The translations under genes and the position numbers were made by a program. Shown here piece by piece: positions 1 through 6,684 of a stretch of 32,320 bases of DNA; positions within the stretch are counted from its first letter, which is position 1; each line of letters begins with the position of its first letter. The stretch is taken from assembly GCA_934463115.1 (NCBI GenBank), contig CAKSIN010000025.1:1-32320 (forward strand). Direction: 5' to 3'. The stretch comes from an uncultured Clostridia bacterium (GTDB lineage: Bacteria; Bacillota; Clostridia; UMGS1810). Under the pieces are notes generated by a model. It saw nothing but the letters and a program-made list of their open reading frames with translations, did no database searches and was not told the DNA's origin.

Positions 1-84
1 TTCTCAAAGGGCTTTTTCTATTTATACGGATATTCGCAAACTACAAGATAAAGCCAAAACTTCATATACTCTAAGCATATATTC

Positions 85-126
85 TGTAATCAAGTAGGGC
101 GATTAATTTCACCCTACTTGATTACA
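85..126. repeat. Perfect 15-bp inverted repeat (hairpin)
   Basis: Two perfect 15-base arms (85-99 and 112-126; arm TGTAATCAAGTAGGG) are separated by 12 bases. It lies downstream of the minus-strand gene ending at 187 and may act as its terminator or as that of a plus-strand gene left of the window. Neither side has a clear T-run, so a rho-independent terminator is not certain. Bases 1-84 and 127-186 show nothing else recognisable and are AT-rich. Confidence 0.5.
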
Positions 127-186
127 ATATTAACTGATGTTAAAATAGTTTTTTAATACTACTGAAATGAAAAATGTTTTGCCGTT

Positions 187-609
187 TTATTTACGATTTT
201 GTCCGTGTATTTCTTTCAAATCCTCAATGGCAAGTATAGGATCCATTGTGTGGAACACCATATAATTTCTTTTCATTGTTTCAACCGGAGCCTGCTTGTA
301 AATTTTTGCACTGTCTTCACCGGTATAAAAGTGCCAATATCGGTAGAGGTATCCAATCCAGTACACTACATCGGCAGAAAAAACCTCACCGCCGGAAGAT
401 GCTATATCGGAATTTGCCGATATAATTTCATCCAGCAGATATTCCTCGCCCGCCCACTGCATACGGTTATATTCCGAATCCAAATCTTTGGCAACTTCAG
501 ATATCATAAAGGTTTTGATAAATGCGGCGCTGTCATAACCCTTTGCGGCAGACAACTCAAACAACCTGCCCTGAATATCACAAAGCTTTAATTGCAGTTG
601 TTCAATCAT
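187..609 (-). CDS. Conserved hypothetical protein, 140 aa
   Basis: I cannot assign a function. The protein is acidic, soluble and has no signal peptide or membrane segment. It carries a run of aromatic residues near residues 82-95 (YWIGYLYRYWHFYTGE) and an N-terminal stretch with FELSAAKGYDS and RMQWAGEEYLLDEI. From memory, proteins of this pattern occur in clostridial genomes next to DUF3990-type ADP-ribosyltransferase-like proteins and may be partner or antitoxin-like; this is a weak recollection, not shown by the sequence. The ATG at 609 is preceded by AAAGGGG with good spacing (its left part overlaps the end of an upstream open frame whose stop lies two bases before this start), so the gene looks translationally coupled to a now truncated upstream reading frame. 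The promoter at 763-791 probably serves it. Confidence 0.6.
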   Translation of the reverse strand: MIEQLQLKLCDIQGRLFELSAAKGYDSAAFIKTFMISEVAKDLDSEYNRMQWAGEEYLLDEIISANSDIASSGGEVFSADVVYWIGYLYRYWHFYTGEDSAKIYKQAPVETMKRNYMVFHTMDPILAIEDLKEIHGQNRK

Positions 610-611
610 TT

Positions 612-731
612 CTATACCCCTTTCGCTTCGTCAAGAATTTCATCAAAGAATCTGCCCTCGCGGCGATAGTTCCTGCAAATATCGTTTGCAATGGAAATAC
701 CTTTTGCCCTGTTTTCATCTGCAACATCGCT
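612..731 (-). pseudogene. C-terminal remnant of an upstream gene, 39 codons
   Basis: This frame is open from a TGA at 732-734 to a TAG at 612-614 and reads like real protein (for example SIANDICRNYRREGRFFDEI), but it has no ATG, GTG or TTG start. An ATG with a plausible Shine-Dalgarno (AAGGTG) at its upstream end begins a different frame that gives a less protein-like 41-residue peptide. I read this as the tail of a gene whose 5' part was lost, leaving its end coupled to the 140-residue gene. It could also be a frameshifted small gene. Family not recognised. Confidence 0.35.
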
Positions 732-740
732 TCACCTTAA

Positions 741-791
741 TATAACATCATTGATAATTAATATTATATCAAATGTTATATTACCTGTCAA
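741..791 (-). promoter_or_regulatory. Strong promoter with overlapping inverted repeat
   Basis: On the minus strand TTGACA (786-791) and TATAAT (763-768) are separated by exactly 17 bases, a consensus vegetative promoter. Overlapping its -10 end is an imperfect inverted repeat, TATAACATCATTGATA (741-756) against TATCAAATGTTATA (767-780) on the plus strand, well placed for a repressor operator. It points at the remnant and the 140-residue gene. Confidence 0.65.
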
Positions 792-832
792 CAATTTAAT
801 TGACTTTACATGTATTTCAAAGATATTTTTGG

Positions 833-965
833 AAAAACCAAGCCGACATTATTATAAGCTGCTTGATTTTGTTTTAATAATACGATATATACCTACACAC
901 CGGTCCGAAGCCAATATGCCTAAAATCTTATAAAGGATGATATTAATATGTTAAACAAATTATTT
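833..965 (+). repeat. Direct repeat copy A: duplicated leader and first codons of the PAS gene
   Basis: About 133 bases here align almost gaplessly with 1909-2040, from AAGCCGA through the shared 22-base end that includes AAAGGATGATATTAATATG and the first codons (encoding MLNKLF). The similarity stops at 965, immediately after the sixth codon, exactly where the 3' end of the minus-strand XRE gene begins; the stop and last codon of that gene are made of repeat sequence. The copies differ at many positions, so the duplication is not recent. The copied ATG (948) leads only into antisense of the XRE gene and is unlikely to make a functional protein. Confidence 0.8.
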
Positions 966-1202
966 GACTTCCTGCTCCAAATCACGGAATACGGCAGAAT
1001 CAAAAAAGTCCGAAATAGAAATGTTCAAACCGTCACAAAGCTTTTTCAAAACAACAATACCTATATCACGTCTGCTTTCGTCAAGCAAGCTATACACGGT
1101 TGAAGGCGTTACACCGGAATCGGTTGCCAAAGTATTATATTTTATCCCCTTCTGTTTACACAGTTCTTTAATACGGAGTACAATTGCATCTTTAATACCC
1201 AT
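960..1202 (-). CDS. XRE/Cro-C1-type helix-turn-helix repressor, 80 aa
   Basis: A compact single-domain DNA-binding protein. Residues 5-65 fit the XRE family: an amphipathic first helix (VLRIKELCKQKGI), then NTLATDSGVTPSTVYSLL as helix-turn-helix with the typical recognition helix, and a last helix with LKKLCDGLNISISDFF, which is the standard end of this fold. I chose the ATG at 1202 because AGGAGA lies 8 bases upstream; a longer in-frame start at 1259 has no such site and would run into the operator palindrome. It is divergent from the YpsA-like gene and probably represses both by binding 1247-1258. Its last codon and stop fall inside repeat copy A, which suggests the C-terminus was rebuilt by the duplication. 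Confidence 0.85.
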   Translation of the reverse strand: MGIKDAIVLRIKELCKQKGIKYNTLATDSGVTPSTVYSLLDESRRDIGIVVLKKLCDGLNISISDFFDSAVFRDLEQEVK

Positions 1203-1246
1203 AAAATCATCTCCTATAAGCATTATTGTACAATTTGTTGCGTTTA

Positions 1247-1288
1247 TGCGTATACGCACTTGCGTAATTCTTAAAATTTTGTTATAAT
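1247..1288 (+). promoter_or_regulatory. Promoter of the SLOG gene with palindromic operator
   Basis: TTGCGT (1260-1265) and TATAAT (1283-1288) are 17 bases apart. Immediately upstream, 1247-1258 is the perfect palindrome TGCGTATACGCA, with a further TGCGT at 1261-1265. The palindrome sits between two divergent genes, one of which encodes a small XRE protein, so it is the probable operator for autoregulation and for repression of the rightward gene. Confidence 0.65.
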
Positions 1289-1306
1289 ATTTTTGAGGTG
1301 ACCAGT

Positions 1307-1819
1307 ATGAATAAGAATGAAAACAGATTACATTGCTGCTGCTTTACAGGACATCGTCCCGAAAAACTAGCTCTTTCCGAATCAGAGATAAAACCGCTTT
1401 TGGAAAAGACTATTGATACAGCTATAGAAAATGGTTTTACCACATTTATAACCGGTATGGCACCGGGTGTAGATATATGGGCGGCTGAAATTGTACTCAA
1501 AAAAAAGAAACATAATGAGGCACTGCGCCTAATCTGTGCCGTGCCGCATCCGGGCTTCGAAAAGCGAAAAAGCAAATATGATGAAGAATGCTACAAAAAC
1601 ATAATTGATAATGCCGACTATATGCAAATAATCTGCAATCACTATTTTCGAGCTTGTTATCAAAAAAGAAATGAATTTATGGTAGATCATTCAAATCTTG
1701 TCATAGCTGTTTGGAATGGGAAAAAAAGCGGCACAAAAAATACCATTGATTATGCCAATCGCCACGGAATTAAAGTGATTAATGTTTTGAATACAGAAAA
1801 ATACGATTATACTCCGTAA
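1307..1819 (+). CDS. YpsA/DUF1273-like SLOG-fold protein, 170 aa
   Basis: Belongs by motif to the SLOG superfamily (YpsA, DUF1273; related to DprA and TIR-associated nucleotide sensors). The opening CCCFTGHRPEKL is the signature of the family, followed by an alpha/beta fold with ITGMAPGVDIWAAEIVL (glycine-rich, nucleotide-binding-like) and, near the end, AVWNGKKSGTKNTIDYA, which matches the conserved second half. Family members are thought to bind nucleotides or nucleotide-derived ligands; B. subtilis YpsA affects cell division, but the exact role is unsettled. The ATG at 1307 has GAGGTG six bases upstream; a GTG at 1298 lies within that site and is rejected. The neighbour XRE gene and palindromic operator suggest repression-controlled expression. 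Confidence 0.85.
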   Translation: MNKNENRLHCCCFTGHRPEKLALSESEIKPLLEKTIDTAIENGFTTFITGMAPGVDIWAAEIVLKKKKHNEALRLICAVPHPGFEKRKSKYDEECYKNIIDNADYMQIICNHYFRACYQKRNEFMVDHSNLVIAVWNGKKSGTKNTIDYANRHGIKVINVLNTEKYDYTP

Positions 1820-1908
1820 TAATACAGTTTCATTTGACACAGACGGGCAAGCATTGAATAGATTGAATCTGATCGGAAAGTTGTTATATTGAAAAAAATT
1901 ATCCCGGC

Positions 1909-2040
1909 AAAAAACAAGCCGATATTATTACAAACCGCTTGATTTTATTTTAAAAATACGATATACTGTATACACCGGCTCGAACCCGATGTGCCTAAAT
2001 TATTGCAAAGGATGATATTAATATGTTAAACAAACTATTT
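1909..2040 (+). repeat. Direct repeat copy B: leader and start of the PAS gene
   Basis: The functional copy of the duplicated segment described at 833-965. It contains the PAS gene promoter, the ribosome binding site AAAGGATG and the first six codons. The XRE and SLOG genes lie between the two copies, as if that module had been inserted into or trapped by a duplication. Confidence 0.8.
1939..1967 (+). promoter_or_regulatory. Promoter of the PAS-domain gene
   Basis: TTGATT (1939-1944) and TATACT (1962-1967) are separated by 17 bases, about 55 bases upstream of the ATG at 2023. In copy A the corresponding -10 region has changed to TATATA-like sequence with a 2-base shift, so that copy may be weaker. 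Confidence 0.5.
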
Positions 2041-2415
2041 AAAAGCATAATAGATCAGGACACGGCGCCGATTGTCGTATGCAATACCGAATCGGTTATC
2101 GTATATATGAATCCGTCTGCAGTGAGCCGCTATCACGGTGATTTGACAGGAAACAGCCTGAAGAATTGTCACAATGCAAAGTCAAATGAAATGATAGATA
2201 AAGTGGTTTCGTGGTTCAAAAACAGCAAAAACAACAACATCATATTTACGTACCACAATGACAAAGAAAACAAGGATGTGTATATGGTTGCGCTTCGCGA
2301 TGACGACGGAAGTCTAATCGGATATTACGAAAAGCAGGAGTTTAAGAATTCGGAAACAGCAGTTCCATATGCCGCACTTGATGACAGCAAGCAGAATATA
2401 AACTCCTCAATATAA
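2023..2415 (+). CDS. Small PAS-domain protein, 130 aa
   Basis: A single PAS domain with short flanks and no output domain. Residues 3-30 (IIDQDTAPIVVCNTESVIVYMNPSA) are the typical PAS entry, followed by YHGDLTGNSLKNCHN and a five-strand core ending with MVALRDDDGSLIGYYEK. Stand-alone PAS proteins of this type recur in Clostridia and are presumed to bind a small ligand or cofactor and to signal by protein contact; the ligand is not evident from the sequence. The C-terminal 25 residues are polar and likely disordered. ATG 2023 follows AAAGGATG. It appears monocistronic; no obvious terminator precedes the AraC gene. Its leader and first codons are duplicated at 833-965. Confidence 0.8.
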   Translation: MLNKLFKSIIDQDTAPIVVCNTESVIVYMNPSAVSRYHGDLTGNSLKNCHNAKSNEMIDKVVSWFKNSKNNNIIFTYHNDKENKDVYMVALRDDDGSLIGYYEKQEFKNSETAVPYAALDDSKQNINSSI

Positions 2416-2539
2416 AAATACAATCCGACATTTGAGGAATTGAATAAATAATACAAACTGAGCGCAATACCTGCAAAACAGACTCTTTACCATAACACCC
2501 AAGCGCACGGAAAATCAAGAAAAATCTTTCAAATTCCGA

Positions 2540-2545
2540 TATACT
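2540..2545 (+). promoter_or_regulatory. Possible -10 element of the AraC-type gene
   Basis: TATACT lies 25 bases upstream of the ATG at 2571, in the same CGATATACTGTA context as the PAS promoter. No good -35 is visible at 16-18 bases, which would fit an activator-dependent or weak promoter. The rest of 2416-2570 shows nothing else. Confidence 0.35.
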
Positions 2546-2570
2546 GTAATCACAGAAAGGGAGTGCAGCA

Positions 2571-3452
2571 ATGAATTGGATACAGGGAATACAGCGGGCA
2601 ATAGACTATATCGAGGCAAACATAACCGAAGAAATTGATTTTGAAGAAGTGGCACGGCAGGCATATTCGTCATCTTTTCATTTTCAAAGGGTATTCGGCA
2701 TATTGTGCGGCTATTCGCTCGGCGATTATATCCGCATGCGCAGACTTTCTCTTGCGGGTGAGGAACTCTCAAAAGGAAATTTAAAAATCATCGATGTGGC
2801 GCTCAAATACGGCTATGATACACCGGAAAGTTTTTCCCGTGCCTTTACCCGGTTCCACGGCATTGCACCGAGCGAAGCAAAGCGCAGCGGCAATGTTAAG
2901 ATATTTACTCCCCTGTCTGTAAAATTAACCCTTACAGGAGGTACCAAAATGGATTACAGAATCGAAAAAAGAGAGGCATTTCAGGTTGTTTGCAAAAGGA
3001 AAAGAGTCGGAAAACCGCTGTCGGCAAATGCCACCGCTGATATTTCCGCCATGTGGCAGGAATGCAGTGCCGACGGAACAACGCAAAAGCTTGCGTCGTA
3101 CATACCGAAAAACCCGATAATGAAAGGCTTGCTCGGCATTTGCTTTACATCTGAACTTAACGCAAAACACTTTCCATACGGAATCGGTGCGGAATATGAC
3201 GGCAGAAAGATTGACAACGACCTCGAAGTTGTGACTATCCCCGCAAACACCTACGCAGTGTTTACAAGCAAGGGAAAAATGCCGGACGCTTTTGTGGAGA
3301 CGTATCATAAAATCGTTACCGAGTTCTTTCCGCAGAGCACACAATACGAATACGCCGAAAATGTTGAATTTGAGGTCTACCCCTCGGCAAATACACAAGA
3401 TCCGAACTACCAATGTGAAATTTGGATTGCTGTGAATGAAAAGACGGAGTAA
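2571..3452 (+). CDS. AraC-family transcriptional regulator with GyrI-like effector-binding domain, 293 aa
   Basis: Residues 5-105 are a double helix-turn-helix AraC/XylS DNA-binding domain at the N-terminus (IDYIEANITEEIDFEEVARQ; SSFHFQRVFGILCGYSLGDY; IIDVALKYGYDTPESFSRAF; GIAPSEAKR), an arrangement typical of the Rob/SoxS-GyrI subgroup. Residues 127-293 are a GyrI-like (AraC_E_bind) beta-alpha-beta effector-binding domain, ending with the typical FEVYP and IWIAVNE strands. Such proteins usually sense hydrophobic cations or drugs and activate detoxification genes; no obvious target lies next door. GGGAG precedes the ATG at 2571. The linker encodes a perfect internal Shine-Dalgarno and in-frame ATG (2936-2951), so the effector domain might also be made on its own. 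Confidence 0.9.
   Translation: MNWIQGIQRAIDYIEANITEEIDFEEVARQAYSSSFHFQRVFGILCGYSLGDYIRMRRLSLAGEELSKGNLKIIDVALKYGYDTPESFSRAFTRFHGIAPSEAKRSGNVKIFTPLSVKLTLTGGTKMDYRIEKREAFQVVCKRKRVGKPLSANATADISAMWQECSADGTTQKLASYIPKNPIMKGLLGICFTSELNAKHFPYGIGAEYDGRKIDNDLEVVTIPANTYAVFTSKGKMPDAFVETYHKIVTEFFPQSTQYEYAENVEFEVYPSANTQDPNYQCEIWIAVNEKTE
2936..2951 (+). promoter_or_regulatory. Internal ribosome binding site within the AraC-type gene
   Basis: AGGAGG (2936-2941) is followed after 7 bases by an in-frame ATG (2949-2951, codon 127), exactly at the boundary between the DNA-binding and GyrI-like domains. Spacing and sequence are optimal. It could direct translation of a free 167-residue effector domain, or reflect an ancestral fusion of two adjacent genes. 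Confidence 0.5.
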
Positions 3453-3456
3453 CTGC

Positions 3457-3489
3457 AAAACGAATCCCCTGTAAACGGGGATTCGTTTT
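3457..3489. terminator. Bidirectional terminator hairpin
   Basis: A perfect 13-bp stem, AAAACGAATCCCC against GGGGATTCGTTTT, with a 7-base loop, sits between the convergent AraC-type gene (stop at 3452) and the minus-strand glycosidase (stop at 3493). A-runs and T-runs on both sides allow it to work in both directions. Confidence 0.9.
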
Positions 3490-3492
3490 GTG

Positions 3493-6400
3493 TTATTCAT
3501 CTGTTTTTCTCAGTTGCACGTCATCAACCAAAATACTTCCGCCGTCCTTTATACCCACAAAGAAATTATGCGGAAATTCCTTTGACTGCGGTATATCGAT
3601 TGTCCAGCTGATTTCTGTGTAATCGGAAGGTGTAACCCTAAAATATTTGTCCTCTATGCTTGGCTCGATATTATTGTTCCATTTGTCCAAATTAAAGAAA
3701 CGCAAAAATGCTGTCGCTCCCGTACCGGAAGCAAGTTTAACTTTTGCAGAAAATTTATATTTTCCGCCGCTCGGAATACTCTTTGCCTGAAATACATAAT
3801 TGTATTGACCGTCCGAACCGATAACCGAAAGAGCCTTTCCGTTTTCGGCATCCGTCTCGTTGTCTATACGAACAGCTCCGCCGTTTGTTCTCACTGTCCA
3901 ATCGGACAAATCCTGTTCAAAGCCGCCGTTTGAGATAATGTTTTCATATTTTGTATCGGTTATTTCGGCATTTAACTTATCTGCTGATAGAATATAAACA
4001 ATATTGTTATCAATATTCAATATGCTGTTTCCGTCAATATAATCAATATTGACTTTGTTACCCAGCATATCATATGCCTCATCAATTTTCCCTTTAATGC
4101 GTATTGTAACTGTTTCTGATATATTGTTTCCGATTGCCGTCAGATATTTTCCGTCTGTTCTTGCAAATTGGTGATTAACCGGCATAACCAAATTTTCTCC
4201 GATATTCGCCTTTCCGCAATATTCATTGCATTTTCGCATAAGATTCTGAAGAACGCCCGTTGCCTGATAGCACAATGTCGGAGATTTTGTAGAATATGTT
4301 GTAAAGTGTTCCGAACCGTAAGTGCCCATGTTAAGGAACTTGTCGCATCCGATACTTATAAAATCAAAATACGTTGAAACATTGTAAAACGCGGCGTCGG
4401 TCTCATCCGAATAATTTATCGGATAAAATTCACTCATCCACACAGGCGTATCAGGTCTGTTTGCCCTGAGGTTATCAAGGCACTCTTTCCATACATCCGT
4501 TCCGTTATATCCGTGAATATTGTATATGTCATAGTATCCCTCTGCATATTCCGGTTTTGTAAATTCATACGGCATGTCCTTGTCGAGAGTTCCGTTACCT
4601 GTCGGAGCTGCAAACCCTGCTGTTAATACATAGCAGCTCGGATCAGCCGCCTTGGCGGCACTGTATGCCGTCCTCAGCAGGCTGGCGTAGTCTTCTGTTG
4701 TACCGGCAAAAGATGAAGCTGTATACGGCGGATGATAATTAACCTCGTTCATTACTTCCCAGTATTTAACATCATCCTTATACCTTGACACTACCTCATA
4801 CACATAATTATACCATTCATCCATGCTTCTCGGAACCCACGAAGCCGGGTTGGGATTATATGCAATTTCCTTTTCTTCATCCGTCGGTTCTCTTGCCGCC
4901 CACTGCGGTATTCCTATCAGCATACCCAAACAGCTTATTCCCGCATCCTTGCAGCGCTTTACATATGCGTCGGTTGTTTCCCAGAAAAATTTACCTTTTT
5001 CGGGTTCAACCTGCTTCCACGAAAACATATTAAAATCGCGTGTAAATTTTGAATTGAGTTTCTCTACGTATTCCTCGCTGTGTCGGGGCGCAACAACCTG
5101 ACCGTAACTTTCCGAATATTTTCCGTCGGCAACACTTTCCCTGTTTGCAGGAATGACCGAAATATTGTTTGTGTATGTTCTGCTGCCAAAAAAATTTGCG
5201 GTCACGGTATAAAATCCTGCTGTCTGAATACCGGGAAGTTTAATTTCCTTAATGTGATATTTTGAATCTGCCTTTGCCGTAACTTGCTCGTCGTGCAGAT
5301 AAACAACTTCACCGATGCTGTTTTTTGCGGTAAAATGTACGGTATATTCCTTGTCTTCGCTGCCGTTGTTCAAATACATCACGGGATATACAACATACTC
5401 GTCGGATGTATAGCACTGTTTTTCCTCGCGCCAGGCAGGTATGATACATGAATAACCGCTGAAATAATCGGACACATAGTATTTTTTGCCGGACAAACCG
5501 TCATCGGAAATATATGTCGTGCTTTCGCTCCTTTTAAAGCCGGCGGCACCGTTGGCAAGCTCCTCCGGACTCAGTTCCGATGACGATATTTTCACACCGC
5601 TGATATTAAACGGTTTGCCTTTGTGAACCGTAAAATCATACGGTATATAGCTTTCGTACAACCCCTCGGGCATATACGAAGATGCGAGCAGTGTACCGTC
5701 TTTGTACAGTTTGAGCCGTCCGCCGGATTTCCATGTCATTGCAAGGACAAATTCTTCACCCGGAGTGTATGAAAATTTTTCGTACGGATAGTTTATAGCC
5801 GCAAAATTATTTGGATTCTTTAGCAAAACCTGTATGTTTCCGCCTGTCTCGGCAGGTGTAAAAATCATACCCATCATAGTTCTTGATGACTTTTGAATTT
5901 CCGTCTGCGCGGAAACAAAAAACGGAAACCTGTAATCGGAAAGAAAGTCATCTATAGATGTGTCTATTCTCATTCGCATTTCAACCGTACCCTCATCCGG
6001 GCGGATTGTTCCCTTGGCAAATCCCTTGTACACACATTCCGTATTTGAAAAATAATTATACGTGCCGTAAACTTTTTTGTCCGCCAGCGGAATCAGTTTA
6101 TCGTCCCACAAAAAATTTTTTATGTATGCCGCATCGGAATCCGTACGTCCCTCAAAGCTTATTGTATTATTCTTCGAAAGTGTTCCGGACTCAATATTTC
6201 CGTTCAAATAATTGCCGTTTACGTCAAATTCTTCGCTGTAAACATATATATGCGCGGTGTTTTCCGAATTGTTTGTTGCAAATCCGCTGTACCCCGTGTT
6301 ATCATATTTAAAATCAAATAACTCAAGATTTTTAAAGTGATTTACACTGCATTGCTTTTCAATCATTCCGAAAGACAGACTGCCTATCCGTACTGTATAA

Positions 6401-6678
6401 GTTCCGTTTTTTCTTTTTGATATTTTAAATGCTGCCGAAAACTTGCCGTCACTTTTTGTATATACCTGTGTAATTGAGCATAATTCATCCGACGGATCAT
6501 TAACGGCAATTGTCACCGGTTCCACGGTGCTTTCCGAAATGTAACCGTCAATAACGATTTGATTTGTTTTTTCCAAAACCGTTACATCGGCAAAAATCGA
6601 ATTGATTTTTGCCGATGTATTCATTGCTGTACATACGAAAATTAATATAATTGCCGAAACAACTCTTTTTAGTTTCAT
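3493..6678 (-). CDS. Secreted clan GH-A-like glycoside hydrolase with LamG-like and C-terminal CBM domains, 1061 aa
   Basis: Numbering is from the ATG at 6678. A signal peptide (about 1-23) leads to a beta-rich Ig-like region (25-200), a concanavalin/LamG-like segment (200-380), a beta-sandwich (410-510) and a TIM barrel (530-830). The barrel carries WEVMNEVNY with the putative acid/base Glu645 and VWMSEFYP with the putative nucleophile Glu750, the paired glutamates of clan GH-A (GH5/GH39-like). A small sandwich (838-903) and a CBM4/9-type galactose-binding fold (910-1058, opening SNGGFEQDLSDW) follow. The substrate is not evident. Paralogous to the 1214-residue enzyme at the head of the operon; both have NYHPPYT after the acid/base. 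Start: the ATG at 6684 is only three bases from GGAG, so the second ATG (6678) fits better. Its ribosome binding site is inside the last codons of the preceding SLH gene, so translation is probably coupled. Confidence 0.8.
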   Translation of the reverse strand: MKLKRVVSAIILIFVCTAMNTSAKINSIFADVTVLEKTNQIVIDGYISESTVEPVTIAVNDPSDELCSITQVYTKSDGKFSAAFKISKRKNGTYTVRIGSLSFGMIEKQCSVNHFKNLELFDFKYDNTGYSGFATNNSENTAHIYVYSEEFDVNGNYLNGNIESGTLSKNNTISFEGRTDSDAAYIKNFLWDDKLIPLADKKVYGTYNYFSNTECVYKGFAKGTIRPDEGTVEMRMRIDTSIDDFLSDYRFPFFVSAQTEIQKSSRTMMGMIFTPAETGGNIQVLLKNPNNFAAINYPYEKFSYTPGEEFVLAMTWKSGGRLKLYKDGTLLASSYMPEGLYESYIPYDFTVHKGKPFNISGVKISSSELSPEELANGAAGFKRSESTTYISDDGLSGKKYYVSDYFSGYSCIIPAWREEKQCYTSDEYVVYPVMYLNNGSEDKEYTVHFTAKNSIGEVVYLHDEQVTAKADSKYHIKEIKLPGIQTAGFYTVTANFFGSRTYTNNISVIPANRESVADGKYSESYGQVVAPRHSEEYVEKLNSKFTRDFNMFSWKQVEPEKGKFFWETTDAYVKRCKDAGISCLGMLIGIPQWAAREPTDEEKEIAYNPNPASWVPRSMDEWYNYVYEVVSRYKDDVKYWEVMNEVNYHPPYTASSFAGTTEDYASLLRTAYSAAKAADPSCYVLTAGFAAPTGNGTLDKDMPYEFTKPEYAEGYYDIYNIHGYNGTDVWKECLDNLRANRPDTPVWMSEFYPINYSDETDAAFYNVSTYFDFISIGCDKFLNMGTYGSEHFTTYSTKSPTLCYQATGVLQNLMRKCNEYCGKANIGENLVMPVNHQFARTDGKYLTAIGNNISETVTIRIKGKIDEAYDMLGNKVNIDYIDGNSILNIDNNIVYILSADKLNAEITDTKYENIISNGGFEQDLSDWTVRTNGGAVRIDNETDAENGKALSVIGSDGQYNYVFQAKSIPSGGKYKFSAKVKLASGTGATAFLRFFNLDKWNNNIEPSIEDKYFRVTPSDYTEISWTIDIPQSKEFPHNFFVGIKDGGSILVDDVQLRKTDE

Positions 6679-6684
6679 ATACAT

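Noticed and set aside
2925..3500. Minus-strand open frame over the AraC-type gene
   Set aside because: It overlaps the AraC/GyrI gene completely and crosses the terminator hairpin; composition is Cys/Phe/Arg-rich and unlike a real protein.
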